Positions 24,871 to 32,803 of a stretch of 56,621 bases of DNA are shown one piece after another. This stretch comes from Rikenella sp. (GTDB lineage Bacteria; Bacteroidota; Bacteroidia; Bacteroidales; Rikenellaceae). The stretch lies in contig JAFLSI010000002.1 in NCBI GenBank assembly GCA_022511025.1, positions 1 through 56,621 of the forward strand. The letters are read 5' to 3'. Position numbers and translations under genes: made by a program. A model generated the notes under the pieces. It did not search any database. It was not told the DNA's origin and saw only the letters and a program-made list of their open reading frames with translations. The first letter of the stretch is position 1. Each line of letters begins with the position of its first letter.

Positions 24871-25498
24871 CCGCTTCGACAGCAACAGAGACCGGCATTT
24901 CACAAATTTCGCACCGCTCCGGCAGCGTCGTCTCCGGAGCGAACAACCCTCCGCACCGTGCACACACCGACCACGAACCGGCGGCCGTATCCCGGCCCGG
25001 ACCCTCCAACGTCCGGCGGAAGCAAGCCTCGTGGCGTTCGGCCAGAATCGTCAGCATCCGAAACAAACGCACCGCCTCGTCCACCCCTTCGGCCGCAGCA
25101 GTCTGTTCGAAAATCGGGAAAGCGGTCAGCATCTTGTAACTCTCCATCCGGCGGGCATTTTCCAGATTGATCCGCGTCGATTCGATCGGACCGATCGAAT
25201 CGACCGGCAGCGCCTCCCACGCCATCCGTTCGCCATATCCGTTCAACAACCGGAGCTGGTGTTCCGCCTGGATCTCCTCCGACCGGGCCAGTGCAGCAAA
25301 CAGACGGGCCGCATCGAAGCACCCCTCCTCCTGTGCCCGCACCGCACAGGCGCGACAACGCTCCGCCGCACCCCGCTCGTAGAGAACCGCATTCCGCAAA
25401 TTGCCGATCGTCTTGACCGGCCGCGACGAACAAGCCCACGCAAACGGGACGATTGCCAGACCCATCCGCATCCATCGAAAGAGAGACCACCGTATCAT
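24848..25498 (-). CDS. Exported rubrerythrin-like protein with rubredoxin-like C-terminal zinc/iron site
   Basis: A 216-residue protein; start chosen at MIRWSLFRWMRMGLAIVPFA (ATG 25498; ATG 25540 is an alternative). The N-terminal segment ends in AWACSSR, a lipoprotein-like export signal. The four-helix part has rubrerythrin-type diiron candidates: a first Glu helix (YERGAAERCRACA), ARSEEIQAEHQ (E-x5-H), FEQTAAAEG and LAERHEAC. The C terminus has a CARCG...CEIC pair in the position of rubrerythrin's rubredoxin domain. Rubrerythrins normally act as cytoplasmic peroxidases, so export is unusual. It overlaps ftsE tail to tail. Confidence 0.65.
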   Translation of the reverse strand: MIRWSLFRWMRMGLAIVPFAWACSSRPVKTIGNLRNAVLYERGAAERCRACAVRAQEEGCFDAARLFAALARSEEIQAEHQLRLLNGYGERMAWEALPVDSIGPIESTRINLENARRMESYKMLTAFPIFEQTAAAEGVDEAVRLFRMLTILAERHEACFRRTLEGPGRDTAAGSWSVCARCGGLFAPETTLPERCEICEMPVSVAVEAVIPDRVP

Positions 25499-25654
25499 CG
25501 CCAATTTCGTTTTATATCCGTCCAACCCGGACCGAATCATACTGCAATAAAACTTATCGTTGTACAAATATACGAAAAAACGCGATTCTATACAAGCCTC
25601 ATCCGACCGATTTTCGGTCCGAGCCGCAAAAACCCGACGAAAAGAGAACGGGGG

Positions 25655-26866
25655 TCAATCCTTCGCCGTGTAATTCTTGGCCAGCCCCCCTTCCGCCGTC
25701 TCCTTGTACAGGCTCGGCAAGTCATGCCCCGTCTGGCGCATCACCTCCACCGCGCGGTCGAAACTCACCCGATGCTTGCCGTCCGAGTAGGTCGCATAGA
25801 TGTTCGAGTCCAACGCCCGCGCCGCCGCATAGGCATTCCGTTCGATACAGGGGATCTGCACCAGTCCGCAGATCGGGTCGCAGGTCAGCCCCAAGTGGTG
25901 TTCCAGCCCCATCTCCGCCGCATACTCGATCTGGGCCGGCGTCCCCCCGAACAGCTGGCACGCCGCAGCCGCCGCCATCGCACACGCCACCCCCACTTCG
26001 CCCTGACACCCCACCTCGGCCCCCGACACCGAGGCATTGTACTTCACCACATTCCCGAACAGCCCTGCCGTAGCCAGCGCCCTCAACAGGCGCGGCCGGC
26101 TGAATTCACGCGTCTGCCGGAGGTAGTAGAGCACCGCCGGCACCACGCCCGACGAACCGCACGTCGGCGCCGTAACGATCTCCCCCCCGGCTGCATTCTC
26201 TTCCGAGGTGGCCAGCGCATAGGCATAGACCATGCCCCGGCTCCGCATCGAGTCCGAATAGCCTTTGGAGCGGATGTAGTAGTCCACCGCTTTCCGCCGC
26301 ACGCCGAGTCCGCCCGGCAGCACCCCTTCCGCCTGCAATCCCCGCTGAATCCCCTGCTGCATTACCTCCCACACCCGGTCGAGGTAGTCCCAGATCTCCG
26401 GCCCCTCGCACTGCTCGACGTACTCCCAGTAGGAATAGCCGGTCCGCTCGCACCAGGCCAGAATCTCGGCGATCGTCGTCATTTCGTAAATCCTCCGCGG
26501 CCGCTGCACGGCTGTCTGTTCGTCGGCTAACGAACCGCCTCCGATGCTGTAGGTCCTCCAGCGCTCGCGCGGCTCTGCCTCCGAACCGAAATAGCTCTCG
26601 AACTGCATTCCGTTCGGGTGAAAGGGCAGGAAAACTTCCGGCCGCCAATGGATGGCCGTGGGCGCTTCCGGCTCCAGCACCTCCAAAATCGCGCGGTCGG
26701 TCAGGTGGCCTTTGCCCGTGGCAGCCAAACTGCCGAACAGCGTTACATCATAACGCACGGCCCCCCGGTTGCGCTCCAAAAACTCTTGGGCCGCCCGGCG
26801 CGGAGCCATCGTATGGCTGCTCGACGGTCCGTGCCCGATACGAAATATCCCTGTGATCGATTCCAT
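25655..26866 (-). CDS. sdaA: L-serine ammonia-lyase (iron-sulfur L-serine dehydratase)
   Basis: A 403-residue enzyme that deaminates L-serine to pyruvate; start ATG 26866 (MESITGIFRIGHGPSSSHTM). The N-terminal beta domain carries GHGPSSSHTMAP. The alpha domain carries the [4Fe-4S] Cys set: TAPTCGSSGVVPA, SGAEVGCQGEVGVA and LTCDPICGLVQIPCIERN. It is the single-chain type with both domains fused, slightly shorter than E. coli SdaA. A -7-like TATCTTTG lies at 26904-26897 on the minus strand, about 30 bases upstream, without a clear -33 element. Confidence 0.92.
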   Translation of the reverse strand: MESITGIFRIGHGPSSSHTMAPRRAAQEFLERNRGAVRYDVTLFGSLAATGKGHLTDRAILEVLEPEAPTAIHWRPEVFLPFHPNGMQFESYFGSEAEPRERWRTYSIGGGSLADEQTAVQRPRRIYEMTTIAEILAWCERTGYSYWEYVEQCEGPEIWDYLDRVWEVMQQGIQRGLQAEGVLPGGLGVRRKAVDYYIRSKGYSDSMRSRGMVYAYALATSEENAAGGEIVTAPTCGSSGVVPAVLYYLRQTREFSRPRLLRALATAGLFGNVVKYNASVSGAEVGCQGEVGVACAMAAAAACQLFGGTPAQIEYAAEMGLEHHLGLTCDPICGLVQIPCIERNAYAAARALDSNIYATYSDGKHRVSFDRAVEVMRQTGHDLPSLYKETAEGGLAKNYTAKD

Positions 26867-26976
26867 ACCTAATAACCTTTTTGATGCTTCGATTCTCAAA
26901 GATACTATTTTTTGAATGCCCGCTTTTTGGAGTACAGGAGAGAACTGTTCCCAACGAATAGAGTATGCAAAAAATA

Positions 26977-27007
26977 TTTGCAAATTCAGGGAAAGCATAT
27001 ACCTTTG
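26977..27007 (+). promoter_or_regulatory. Promoter of the riboswitch-btuG transcript
   Basis: TTTG at 26977-26980, 19-base spacer, TACCTTTG at 27000-27007. Predicted start near 27014, just before the riboswitch, giving a leader of about 470 nt before btuG. Confidence 0.75.
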
Positions 27008-27013
27008 TCCCCG

Positions 27014-27265
27014 GCAATGGTTCGCCGGCACGTGCCGCTTCTCGAGCGGCGCAGGCGATTAAAAGGGAATCGGGTGGAAATCCCGAACAGTCCCGCTGCT
27101 GTGAACCTCATCCGGCCGTTTCACCGCCGGATTGCGAGTGCAGGACATTCTGTTTCAGGCCACTGTTCGCCGAAGGGCGCCTCTACACAGGGGAGAGGCG
27201 GCACCGACAAAGAACGGGAAGGCAACGTCCGACACACTCCGAGGTAAGTCAGAAGACCTGCCTTG
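27014..27265 (+). ncRNA. Cobalamin (adenosylcobalamin-type) riboswitch
   Basis: Conserved cobalamin riboswitch core: GGGAAT near 27065, GGTGGAAATCCCGAAC, CAGTCCCGCTGCTGTGAA near 27088-27104, and the B12 box GTAAGTCAGAAGACCTGCC near 27244-27262, which pairs back in the aptamer. It sits in the leader of the BtuG-like gene, so high cobalamin should lower expression. Confidence 0.92.
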
Positions 27266-27274
27266 TCATTACCT

Positions 27275-27308
27275 GTCGTCCGCTTCCGGGGATTTGGAGC
27301 GGGACGGC
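27275..27308 (+). promoter_or_regulatory. Hairpin just after the riboswitch (possible expression platform)
   Basis: GTCGTCCGCTTCC pairs with GGAGCGGGACGGC across an 8-base loop. It is the first strong structure after the B12 box. The remaining ~180 bases to the btuG start codon hold no ORF I can support. Mechanism (loop contact, ribosome access or termination) is not visible. Confidence 0.4.
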
Positions 27309-27486
27309 GCCAGTCGGAAATTCTTGCAGCCAGAAACGAAAGTTTCATCCCGTCCCCAGTTATGCGGGTTCGGAGCGGACTTTTGCCACGGAACGATAGC
27401 ACACGCAAACACATCTGCGTATGTTTCATCGTATGATTTTTCGGCCGGCCGATGAGACGGAAACACACTCAAAAACATACGAAAAG

Positions 27487-28533
27487 ATGAAAAAAATCAA
27501 CTTGTTCGCAGCCCTCTCGGCTGCCCTTCTGCTGTTCGGCTGCTCGAAAGACAAAGGTCCCAAAGTGCCGGAGCCGCACGAACCCACCGAAACCGTCGGG
27601 TATTACATTCTGAGTGAAGGGACATGGGGGCAGGCCGGCTCGGCCTCGATCGCCTGGTACGACCTCGCCGCCAAAGAGCTGACGCCCGACTGGTACAGCA
27701 AACAAAACGGCGGCGCCACCTTGGGCGGCACACCCAGCGACCTGAAAATCTACGGCACGAAGATGTACTGCACGGTGTTGGAGGACAACGCCGTATTAGT
27801 GATGAACGCCGCAGACGGCAAATTAGTGAAGACATTGCCCGTTACCTCGGCCCGTTCGTTGGCCTGCGACGACGGGAAAGTCTACGTATCGTCGTACAAA
27901 GGCGAAGTGGTACGGATCGACACCACAACCCTGACGATCACCGGAACAGCCGCCGTAAACGGCGAATACTGCGAAGGCATCGCCGTACTGAACGACAAAC
28001 TGTATGTCGCCAACGACGCCACCAAAGGCGGATACCAAGGCGGCGGGAACACCGTGTCGGTCATCGACCTGACCACCTTTGCCGAGACGGCTCAGATCGA
28101 AACCCCGGTCAACCCGACCGGTCTGCTGACCGGTACGGACGGCTACATCTACCTGACCACCTCCGGCGACTGGATGACAGTGGACGCCCAGCTGCACCGC
28201 ATCGACCCGGCCCAGAACAAAGTGATCTACACCTTCCCCGACCTGATGGCCAGCAAGATGGCCATCTTCGGCGACTACATCTACACGAGCCACTTCAGCT
28301 ACATCGAATTCGAGTCGGCAGTGAAACGGGTGAACATCAAAACGAACGAGGTAACGACCTTCGTGGAGGACGAACCGATCTATTACGGCGTGGCGACCAA
28401 TCCGCTCAGCGGCGAGATTTTCTACTTGAACGAGGGGGGGCGGATCGACTGTTACAAGGCCGACGGCACGAAACTGTACAGCATCGGAACGGTCAGCCTG
28501 CGTCCGAATTCCATGGCATTCCTGTTAAAGTAA
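27487..28533 (+). CDS. btuG: BtuG-like cobalamin-binding beta-propeller surface lipoprotein
   Basis: A 348-residue lipoprotein; start ATG 27487 (MKKINLFAALSAALLLFGC; lipobox LFGC, Cys 19). After a charged linker (SKDKGPKVPEPHEPTE) comes a YncE/DUF5074-like seven-bladed propeller, visible as repeated blocks: YYILSEGTWG, PSDLKIYGTKMYCTV, ARSLACDDGKVYVSSY, CEGIAVLNDKLYVAND, TGLLTGTDGYIYLTT and YYGVATNPLSGEIFYL. In Bacteroides, BtuG proteins of this type bind cobalamin tightly at the cell surface and hand it to BtuB. The cobalamin riboswitch upstream supports the assignment. Unlike typical loci, no btuB is adjacent; a terminator follows, so the gene is monocistronic. Confidence 0.85.
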   Translation: MKKINLFAALSAALLLFGCSKDKGPKVPEPHEPTETVGYYILSEGTWGQAGSASIAWYDLAAKELTPDWYSKQNGGATLGGTPSDLKIYGTKMYCTVLEDNAVLVMNAADGKLVKTLPVTSARSLACDDGKVYVSSYKGEVVRIDTTTLTITGTAAVNGEYCEGIAVLNDKLYVANDATKGGYQGGGNTVSVIDLTTFAETAQIETPVNPTGLLTGTDGYIYLTTSGDWMTVDAQLHRIDPAQNKVIYTFPDLMASKMAIFGDYIYTSHFSYIEFESAVKRVNIKTNEVTTFVEDEPIYYGVATNPLSGEIFYLNEGGRIDCYKADGTKLYSIGTVSLRPNSMAFLLK

Positions 28534-28599
28534 AAACTTGATCCAAAGTTTTTATTCGTGAAGCGCCCGTACGTGTTTTGCAGGTGCGGCGGGTGCGGA

Positions 28600-28636
28600 G
28601 GCACGGGGAAGGTGGTTCTCCCCGTGCCTTTCTTTT
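28600..28636 (+). terminator. btuG terminator
   Basis: Perfect 10-bp stem GGCACGGGGA / TCCCCGTGCC with a 9-base loop followed by TTTCTTTT. Confidence 0.75.
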
Positions 28637-28660
28637 GTTCCCGGCCCCGGCCGTTTCCGG

Positions 28661-29197
28661 TCAGAGCGGTTTCCGGTCGAAAAACGGATTCTTGGCCGTC
28701 GCGCTGAGCGGCAGGGCCAACACCGCCCGGCAGCCCGGCAACAGATTCATCGCCAAGGCCGCCGCCCCCGCCGAATAGAGCACCCGGCAGTCCGTCCGGT
28801 GGTCGGCCGCCACCGACACCGCCGATCCGACGGCAATCCCCAAGTCGTTGGTATTGAATGCACACGGAGCCGCCGGCGCCTGCAACGCTTTGGCCTCGCA
28901 AGTCGCAAAACCGCACCACCCGCAGTTCAGCCCCAACGGTTCGTACCGGCTGCCGATCAACACCACAGCTCCGGCCTGAGCGATGTTCTCCGCATCGCGA
29001 ATGAAAAAACTCCGGCCGGACTCCTCGCCCATTTCGCGCAGTTTGCCGGCCAGCCGCAACCGGTCGTCTCCGGTCAGCAGGGCGATTTCCAACCGGTCGA
29101 CCCCGCGCGCCTTCGGAGCGGTCCGGGCAGCATTCATCATCAACGCGGCCACCTGCCGCAGGGTCTCTTCGCCGATCTCGGTCTGCATCTCGATCAT
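28661..29197 (-). CDS. DUF2148 ferredoxin-like protein
   Basis: A 178-residue protein; start ATG 29197 (MIEMQTEIGEETLRQVAALM). It shows the DUF2148 Cys cluster LNCGWCGFATCEAK followed by PCAFNTNDLGIAVGSA, a likely iron-sulfur site. The preceding helices (ARTAPKARGVD, LEIALLTGDD) are typical of the family, as is the C-terminal FFDRKP. It is cytoplasmic and the function is unknown. It is convergent with btuG and divergent from the tRNA cluster. Confidence 0.85.
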   Translation of the reverse strand: MIEMQTEIGEETLRQVAALMMNAARTAPKARGVDRLEIALLTGDDRLRLAGKLREMGEESGRSFFIRDAENIAQAGAVVLIGSRYEPLGLNCGWCGFATCEAKALQAPAAPCAFNTNDLGIAVGSAVSVAADHRTDCRVLYSAGAAALAMNLLPGCRAVLALPLSATAKNPFFDRKPL

Positions 29198-29348
29198 AAT
29201 TCGTACAGGTTTAAGTTTCAACATTCAAATCTAACGAAAAAATCCTCCGGTACAGAACCATCGCCTCCGCAGACCGCACAGGAAAACCCGTCAAACGGCT
29301 CTTTATCATCGGCTTACCGTACGGGCACCGGAAAATTCTCGAAAAATT

Positions 29349-29379
29349 TTTGTCCGGTCCGAAAATTTAGCTACCTTTG
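29349..29379 (+). promoter_or_regulatory. Promoter of the tRNA-Lys/Lys/Leu cluster
   Basis: TTTG at 29349-29352, 19-base spacer, TACCTTTG at 29372-29379, 16 bases before the first tRNA. The rest of the 29198-29394 gap shows nothing else. Confidence 0.75.
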
Positions 29380-29394
29380 CGCTACCAAAAGGAT

Positions 29395-29467
29395 GCTTCT
29401 TTAGCTCAGTTGGTAGAGCACGACACTCTTAATGTTGGGGTCCAGGGTTCGAGCCCCTGAGGAAGCA
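29395..29467 (+). tRNA. tRNA-Lys (CTT)
   Basis: Acceptor GCTTCTT / AGGAAGC, anticodon arm CGACA-CTCTTAA-TGTTG with anticodon CTT, T-arm GGTTCGAGCC, discriminator A, no encoded CCA. Confidence 0.95.
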
Positions 29468-29471
29468 CGAT

Positions 29472-29544
29472 GATTCCGTAGCTCAGCTGGTAGAGCACAA
29501 CACTTTTAATGTTGGGGTCCTGGGTTCGAGCCCCAGCGGGATCA
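29472..29544 (+). tRNA. tRNA-Lys (TTT)
   Basis: Acceptor GATTCCG / CGGGATC, anticodon arm CAACA-CTTTTAA-TGTTG with anticodon TTT, T-arm GGTTCGAGCC, discriminator A, no encoded CCA. Four bases after tRNA-Lys (CTT) and nearly identical through the central arms, so the pair arose by duplication. Confidence 0.95.
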
Positions 29545-29621
29545 CAGGAGCGGCCTTGTAATCGACAGATTGTGAGACCGCTTCGCTTTTATCGGGAACA
29601 CACACACTCTCTCAGCGAGAG

Positions 29622-29706
29622 GCTCCGGTGGTGGAATGGTAGACACGAAGGACTTAAAATCCTTTGGCCATTTTCGGCTGTGCGGGTTCAAGTCCCGCCC
29701 GGAGTA
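29622..29706 (+). tRNA. tRNA-Leu (TAA)
   Basis: An 85-nt class II tRNA: acceptor GCTCCGG / CCGGAGT (first pair G-U), D-arm TGGAATGGTAGACA, anticodon arm AAGGA-CTTAAAA-TCCTT with anticodon TAA, long variable arm, T-arm GCGGGTTCAAGTCCCGC, discriminator A, no encoded CCA. Confidence 0.93.
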
Positions 29707-29708
29707 CG

Positions 29709-29748
29709 AAACAGACAGATAACGACCGGTTTATCTGTCTGTTTTCGT
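29709..29748 (+). terminator. Terminator of the tRNA cluster
   Basis: Perfect 14-bp stem (AAACAGACAGATAA / TTATCTGTCTGTTT) with an 8-base loop, continuing into a T-rich stretch. Confidence 0.7.
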
Positions 29749-29800
29749 TTCGACCGCTCCCGCTGCGGAGCGCCGTCGGGGAAATCCGCGCCCCGACCGC

Positions 29801-29829
29801 TTGTTTTTACAAGGTTTTTACTACTTTTG
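29801..29829 (+). promoter_or_regulatory. Promoter of the histone-like gene
   Basis: TTG at 29801-29803, 18-base spacer, TACTTTTG at 29822-29829; predicted leader about 20 nt. Confidence 0.65.
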
Positions 29830-29856
29830 CCCTCGCAAAACTTAACCAACACACAC

Positions 29857-30033
29857 ATGGAAGCATTACTCAAAAAAATCGCCGCAGAGATCGCGAACTT
29901 TCAGGAAAACGCTGCCTTGCAGTGCGAAAAAGGCAACAAAGCTGCCGGGACGCGCGCACGCAAAGCTACGCTGGAACTGACCAAACTGATGAAAGAGTTC
30001 CGTCAGGTATCGCTCGAAGCATCGAAGAAGTAG
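29857..30033 (+). CDS. Histone H1-like small DNA-binding protein
   Basis: A 58-residue protein; start ATG 29857 (MEALLKKIAAEIANFQENAA). It matches the short Bacteroidetes histone H1-like family with the block GNKAAGTRARKATLELTKLM and the Lys-rich end EASKK. Two helices with a basic face are predicted. The role is nucleoid-associated DNA binding, by family. It has its own promoter and terminator. Confidence 0.88.
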   Translation: MEALLKKIAAEIANFQENAALQCEKGNKAAGTRARKATLELTKLMKEFRQVSLEASKK

Positions 30034-30058
30034 TCCTCGCTTTGCGACGAATAACACG

Positions 30059-30104
30059 GCCCGCCGTTTCTCCAATACACATTTGGAGAAGCGGCGGGCT
30101 TTTT
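30059..30104 (+). terminator. Terminator of the histone-like gene
   Basis: A stem of about 17 bp (GCCCGCCGTTTCTCCAA with TTGGAGAAGCGGCGGGC) and a short loop, followed by five T residues; 25 bases after the stop codon. Confidence 0.8.
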
Positions 30105-30146
30105 CGCACCGCATCCGCATTCGGACAGGGCGGCCGGCAAAACCTC

Positions 30147-32066
30147 TCACTCCAGCATCATCCCCCCGTCGGTCATCTGCCGGATTCGCCCCGCCGCCAA
30201 CAAACGGCGCAGCATCGTCAGGATCGTCATCGGCCGTCCGGAGACCCGCGCCATCAATGTCCGCACCGACATCGACCGCCCCGCCGGAAGCTCCGCCAGC
30301 ACCTTCAGCAGCTCCGATTCGATCCGCACAAAAGCATCGCTCTCCCGATACCCATCCGCCGACCGCCGCGACAGACACACATCGCACACCCCGCACGGTT
30401 CCGGCTCCTTTTCATCGAAATACTCCCGCAGCAGCACACTCCGGCACTGCGACCCGTTTTCCGCATACTCGACCATGGCCGACGCCCGCAACTCCTCCAT
30501 CTCGCGCCGCCAGTGGTACGTTGCCGGAGCGATCGCCACATCCTCCGTCGGCAGGCGCTCCTCGTGCAAAATCAGCAGCGGCGAACTCCGCCGCGGGATA
30601 TAACGGATCACCCGCATGACCGACAACTGGTAAAGCAACTCTTTGACCCGCTGCTCCGTATATCCCGACATCCGCGCCATATAGGCCTCGTCCACCGCCA
30701 CGAACTCCGTGAACAGCCCCGTATAGAGCCGCAGCACGATACGCAGAAAGCTCTCCAAATCGGTCCGGTCCACCTGCAACCGGTACAGCTCCTCGCGCGA
30801 CATGCGAAACATGATCCGCGTCGGATTGTCCAATACATCCGTCAGCGTCATGTAACCGTTCAACTCCAACAGTTTGACGGCACTGAACGCCGTGAGCGAA
30901 AAGAGTTTGAACTTCGCCGCGAACTCCTCTATATCGAAATCGAAAACCGCCTCTTTTCCTCCCCCCACCGACACTTGCAGGTAGTTGAAAATCGACTCGT
31001 AGACCTTCTTGATCGTTTCGATCGGCGGATAAGCCGCTTCGATCCTCCGTCGCGCCGCCGTCTCGTCCATCTCGTTGTAGAGCAGCACGGCAAACGACGG
31101 CCGTCCGTCCCGTCCGGCCCGCCCCGCCTCTTGGTAATAAGCCTCCAACGAGGCCGGCATCTGGTCGTGAATCACGAACCGCACATCGGCTTTGTCGATC
31201 CCCATGCCGAACGCATTCGTCGCCACGATCACCCGCACTTCGCCCCGCAGCCAAGCCTCCTGTTTGGCGGCCCGCAGCCGGAATCCCAACCCTGCGTGGT
31301 AGAAATCGGCTGCAATCCCCTCCTCCCGCAGCCGATCCGCAATCTCTTCCGTTGCCCGCCGCGTGCGGGCATAGACGATCCCCGACCCTTCGACTGCACG
31401 GATCACGCGGAGCATCTGTTCCGCTTTGTTCTCGGCCCGCCGAACCACGAAACGGATGTTCGGCCGTGCGAACGATCCCCGAAAAACCTGCGGATCGTCC
31501 AATCTCAGATGCCGTTTTATGTCTTCCAAGACGAGTGAGGTTGCCGTAGCCGTTACCGCCAGAAACGGCACCTCCGGCAGCCACTCCCTGAGCCGGGCGA
31601 TTTTGAGGTAGGCCGGCCGGAAATCGTACCCCCACTCCGACACGCAGTGCGCCTCGTCCACCGCGACCAAAGCGACCTCCATCTTTTGCACACGGGCATG
31701 AAAAAGACGGGTTTCGATCCGCTCCGGAGCGATGTAGAGCAGTTTCACATCGCCGTAGACGCAATTGTCCAACGCAATGTCGATCTCCCGCGCGGACAGG
31801 GCGGAGTGGATCGCCACGGCCCGAATCCCCCGGTCGCGCAACGCGTCGACTTGGTCTTTCATCAAGGCGATGAGCGGGGTGATGACGATCGTTACACCGG
31901 ACTGAGCCAAAGCCGGAAGCTGGTAGGTCAACGATTTTCCGCCCCCGGTCGGCAACAGTGCCACTGTGTCCCGACGGGACAGCACCGAGTCGACAACCTC
32001 GCGCTGCAAGGGCCGAAAACTCTTGTAACCCCAGTATTTTTCGAGTATTTGCTGAATATCTGCCAT
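30147..32066 (-). CDS. recQ: ATP-dependent DNA helicase RecQ
   Basis: A 639-residue 3'-5' helicase; start ATG 32066 (MADIQQILEKYWGYKSFRPL). Motif 0 FRPLQREVV, Walker A LLPTGGGKSLTYQLP, DEAH motif AVDEAHCVSEWGYDFRP, SAT-like VTATAT, motif VI YQEAGRAGRDG. The RQC zinc site uses CRSVLLREYF...CGVCDVC (about residues 530-560), followed by a winged-helix-like end. There is no typical HRDC domain, as in the shorter Bacteroidetes RecQ forms. A -7-like TAAATTTG lies at 32086-32079, so the mRNA may be nearly leaderless. Divergent from rpe. Confidence 0.9.
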   Translation of the reverse strand: MADIQQILEKYWGYKSFRPLQREVVDSVLSRRDTVALLPTGGGKSLTYQLPALAQSGVTIVITPLIALMKDQVDALRDRGIRAVAIHSALSAREIDIALDNCVYGDVKLLYIAPERIETRLFHARVQKMEVALVAVDEAHCVSEWGYDFRPAYLKIARLREWLPEVPFLAVTATATSLVLEDIKRHLRLDDPQVFRGSFARPNIRFVVRRAENKAEQMLRVIRAVEGSGIVYARTRRATEEIADRLREEGIAADFYHAGLGFRLRAAKQEAWLRGEVRVIVATNAFGMGIDKADVRFVIHDQMPASLEAYYQEAGRAGRDGRPSFAVLLYNEMDETAARRRIEAAYPPIETIKKVYESIFNYLQVSVGGGKEAVFDFDIEEFAAKFKLFSLTAFSAVKLLELNGYMTLTDVLDNPTRIMFRMSREELYRLQVDRTDLESFLRIVLRLYTGLFTEFVAVDEAYMARMSGYTEQRVKELLYQLSVMRVIRYIPRRSSPLLILHEERLPTEDVAIAPATYHWRREMEELRASAMVEYAENGSQCRSVLLREYFDEKEPEPCGVCDVCLSRRSADGYRESDAFVRIESELLKVLAELPAGRSMSVRTLMARVSGRPMTILTMLRRLLAAGRIRQMTDGGMMLE

Positions 32067-32099
32067 CTTTCTGCTAAACAAATTTACACAAATTAATCG

Positions 32100-32107
32100 T
32101 ACCTTTG
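32100..32107 (+). promoter_or_regulatory. -7 element of rpe promoter
   Basis: TACCTTTG 26 bases before the rpe start codon, in the recQ-rpe divergent gap; the -33 element is weak. Confidence 0.45.
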
Positions 32108-32132
32108 TTCGGTAAATTTATATAGAGAACAG

Positions 32133-32783
32133 ATGCCACGGATTTTATCGCCCTCCTTTTTGTCCGCCGATTTTTTGCAGTTGGGAGCTGCCGCCCGGAT
32201 GATCGACCAAAGCCGCGCCGAGTGGTTCCACCTCGACATCATGGACGGCCGGTTCGTGCCCAACATCACTTTCGGGCCTCCCGTGGTCAAAGCTCTGCGG
32301 CGCACGACAGAGAAGATTTTGGACGTACATTTGATGATCGAACAGCCGGAGCGGTATATAAGCGACTTCAAAGCAGCCGGGGCAGACTACCTCACGGTGC
32401 ACGTCGAAGCATCGGTTCACCTGCACCGGACCTTGCAGGCCATTCACGATGCCGGGATGCGGGCCGGCGTCGCCCTGAACCCGCACACCCCCGTTTGCGC
32501 CGTCGAAGAGGTGGCGGCACTGGCCGACTTGGTGCTCGTGATGAGCGTCAATCCGGGGTTCGGCGGGCAGCAGTTCATCGCCTCCTCGTTGGAGAAAGTC
32601 AGCCGGATGAAAGACCTTTTGATCCGCAAGAACAGCACCGCCCTGATCGAAGTGGACGGCGGGGTGAACACCGAGAACGCCGCATCGCTTTTCGCCGCCG
32701 GAGCCGACGTATTGGTGGCCGGGCAGGCCGTATTCGGCGCGGCAGATCCCGTGGCCGCCATCCAACAGTTGCTCGAAGCATAG
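32133..32783 (+). CDS. rpe: Ribulose-phosphate 3-epimerase
   Basis: A 216-residue TIM-barrel enzyme of the pentose phosphate pathway interconverting ribulose-5-P and xylulose-5-P. It starts PRILSPSFLSADF. Metal and catalytic residues are in EWFHLDIMDGRFVPNITFG, VHLMIEQP-like HLMIEQPERYI, MSVNPGFGGQQFI and EVDGGVN, and the phosphate site is AGADVLVAGQAVFG. Normal length. Confidence 0.95.
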   Translation: MPRILSPSFLSADFLQLGAAARMIDQSRAEWFHLDIMDGRFVPNITFGPPVVKALRRTTEKILDVHLMIEQPERYISDFKAAGADYLTVHVEASVHLHRTLQAIHDAGMRAGVALNPHTPVCAVEEVAALADLVLVMSVNPGFGGQQFIASSLEKVSRMKDLLIRKNSTALIEVDGGVNTENAASLFAAGADVLVAGQAVFGAADPVAAIQQLLEA

Positions 32784-32803
32784 CCAGTACCTTATAGAAA
32801 AAG

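Noticed and set aside
27071-27455. Small ORFs inside the riboswitch leader
   Set aside because: They overlap conserved aptamer elements and show no protein-like pattern.
29538-29620. Terminator between tRNA-Lys and tRNA-Leu
   Set aside because: A weak mismatched stem followed by TTTT near 29586 is visible, but the pairing is poor; the three tRNAs are more simply one transcript ending at 29709-29748.
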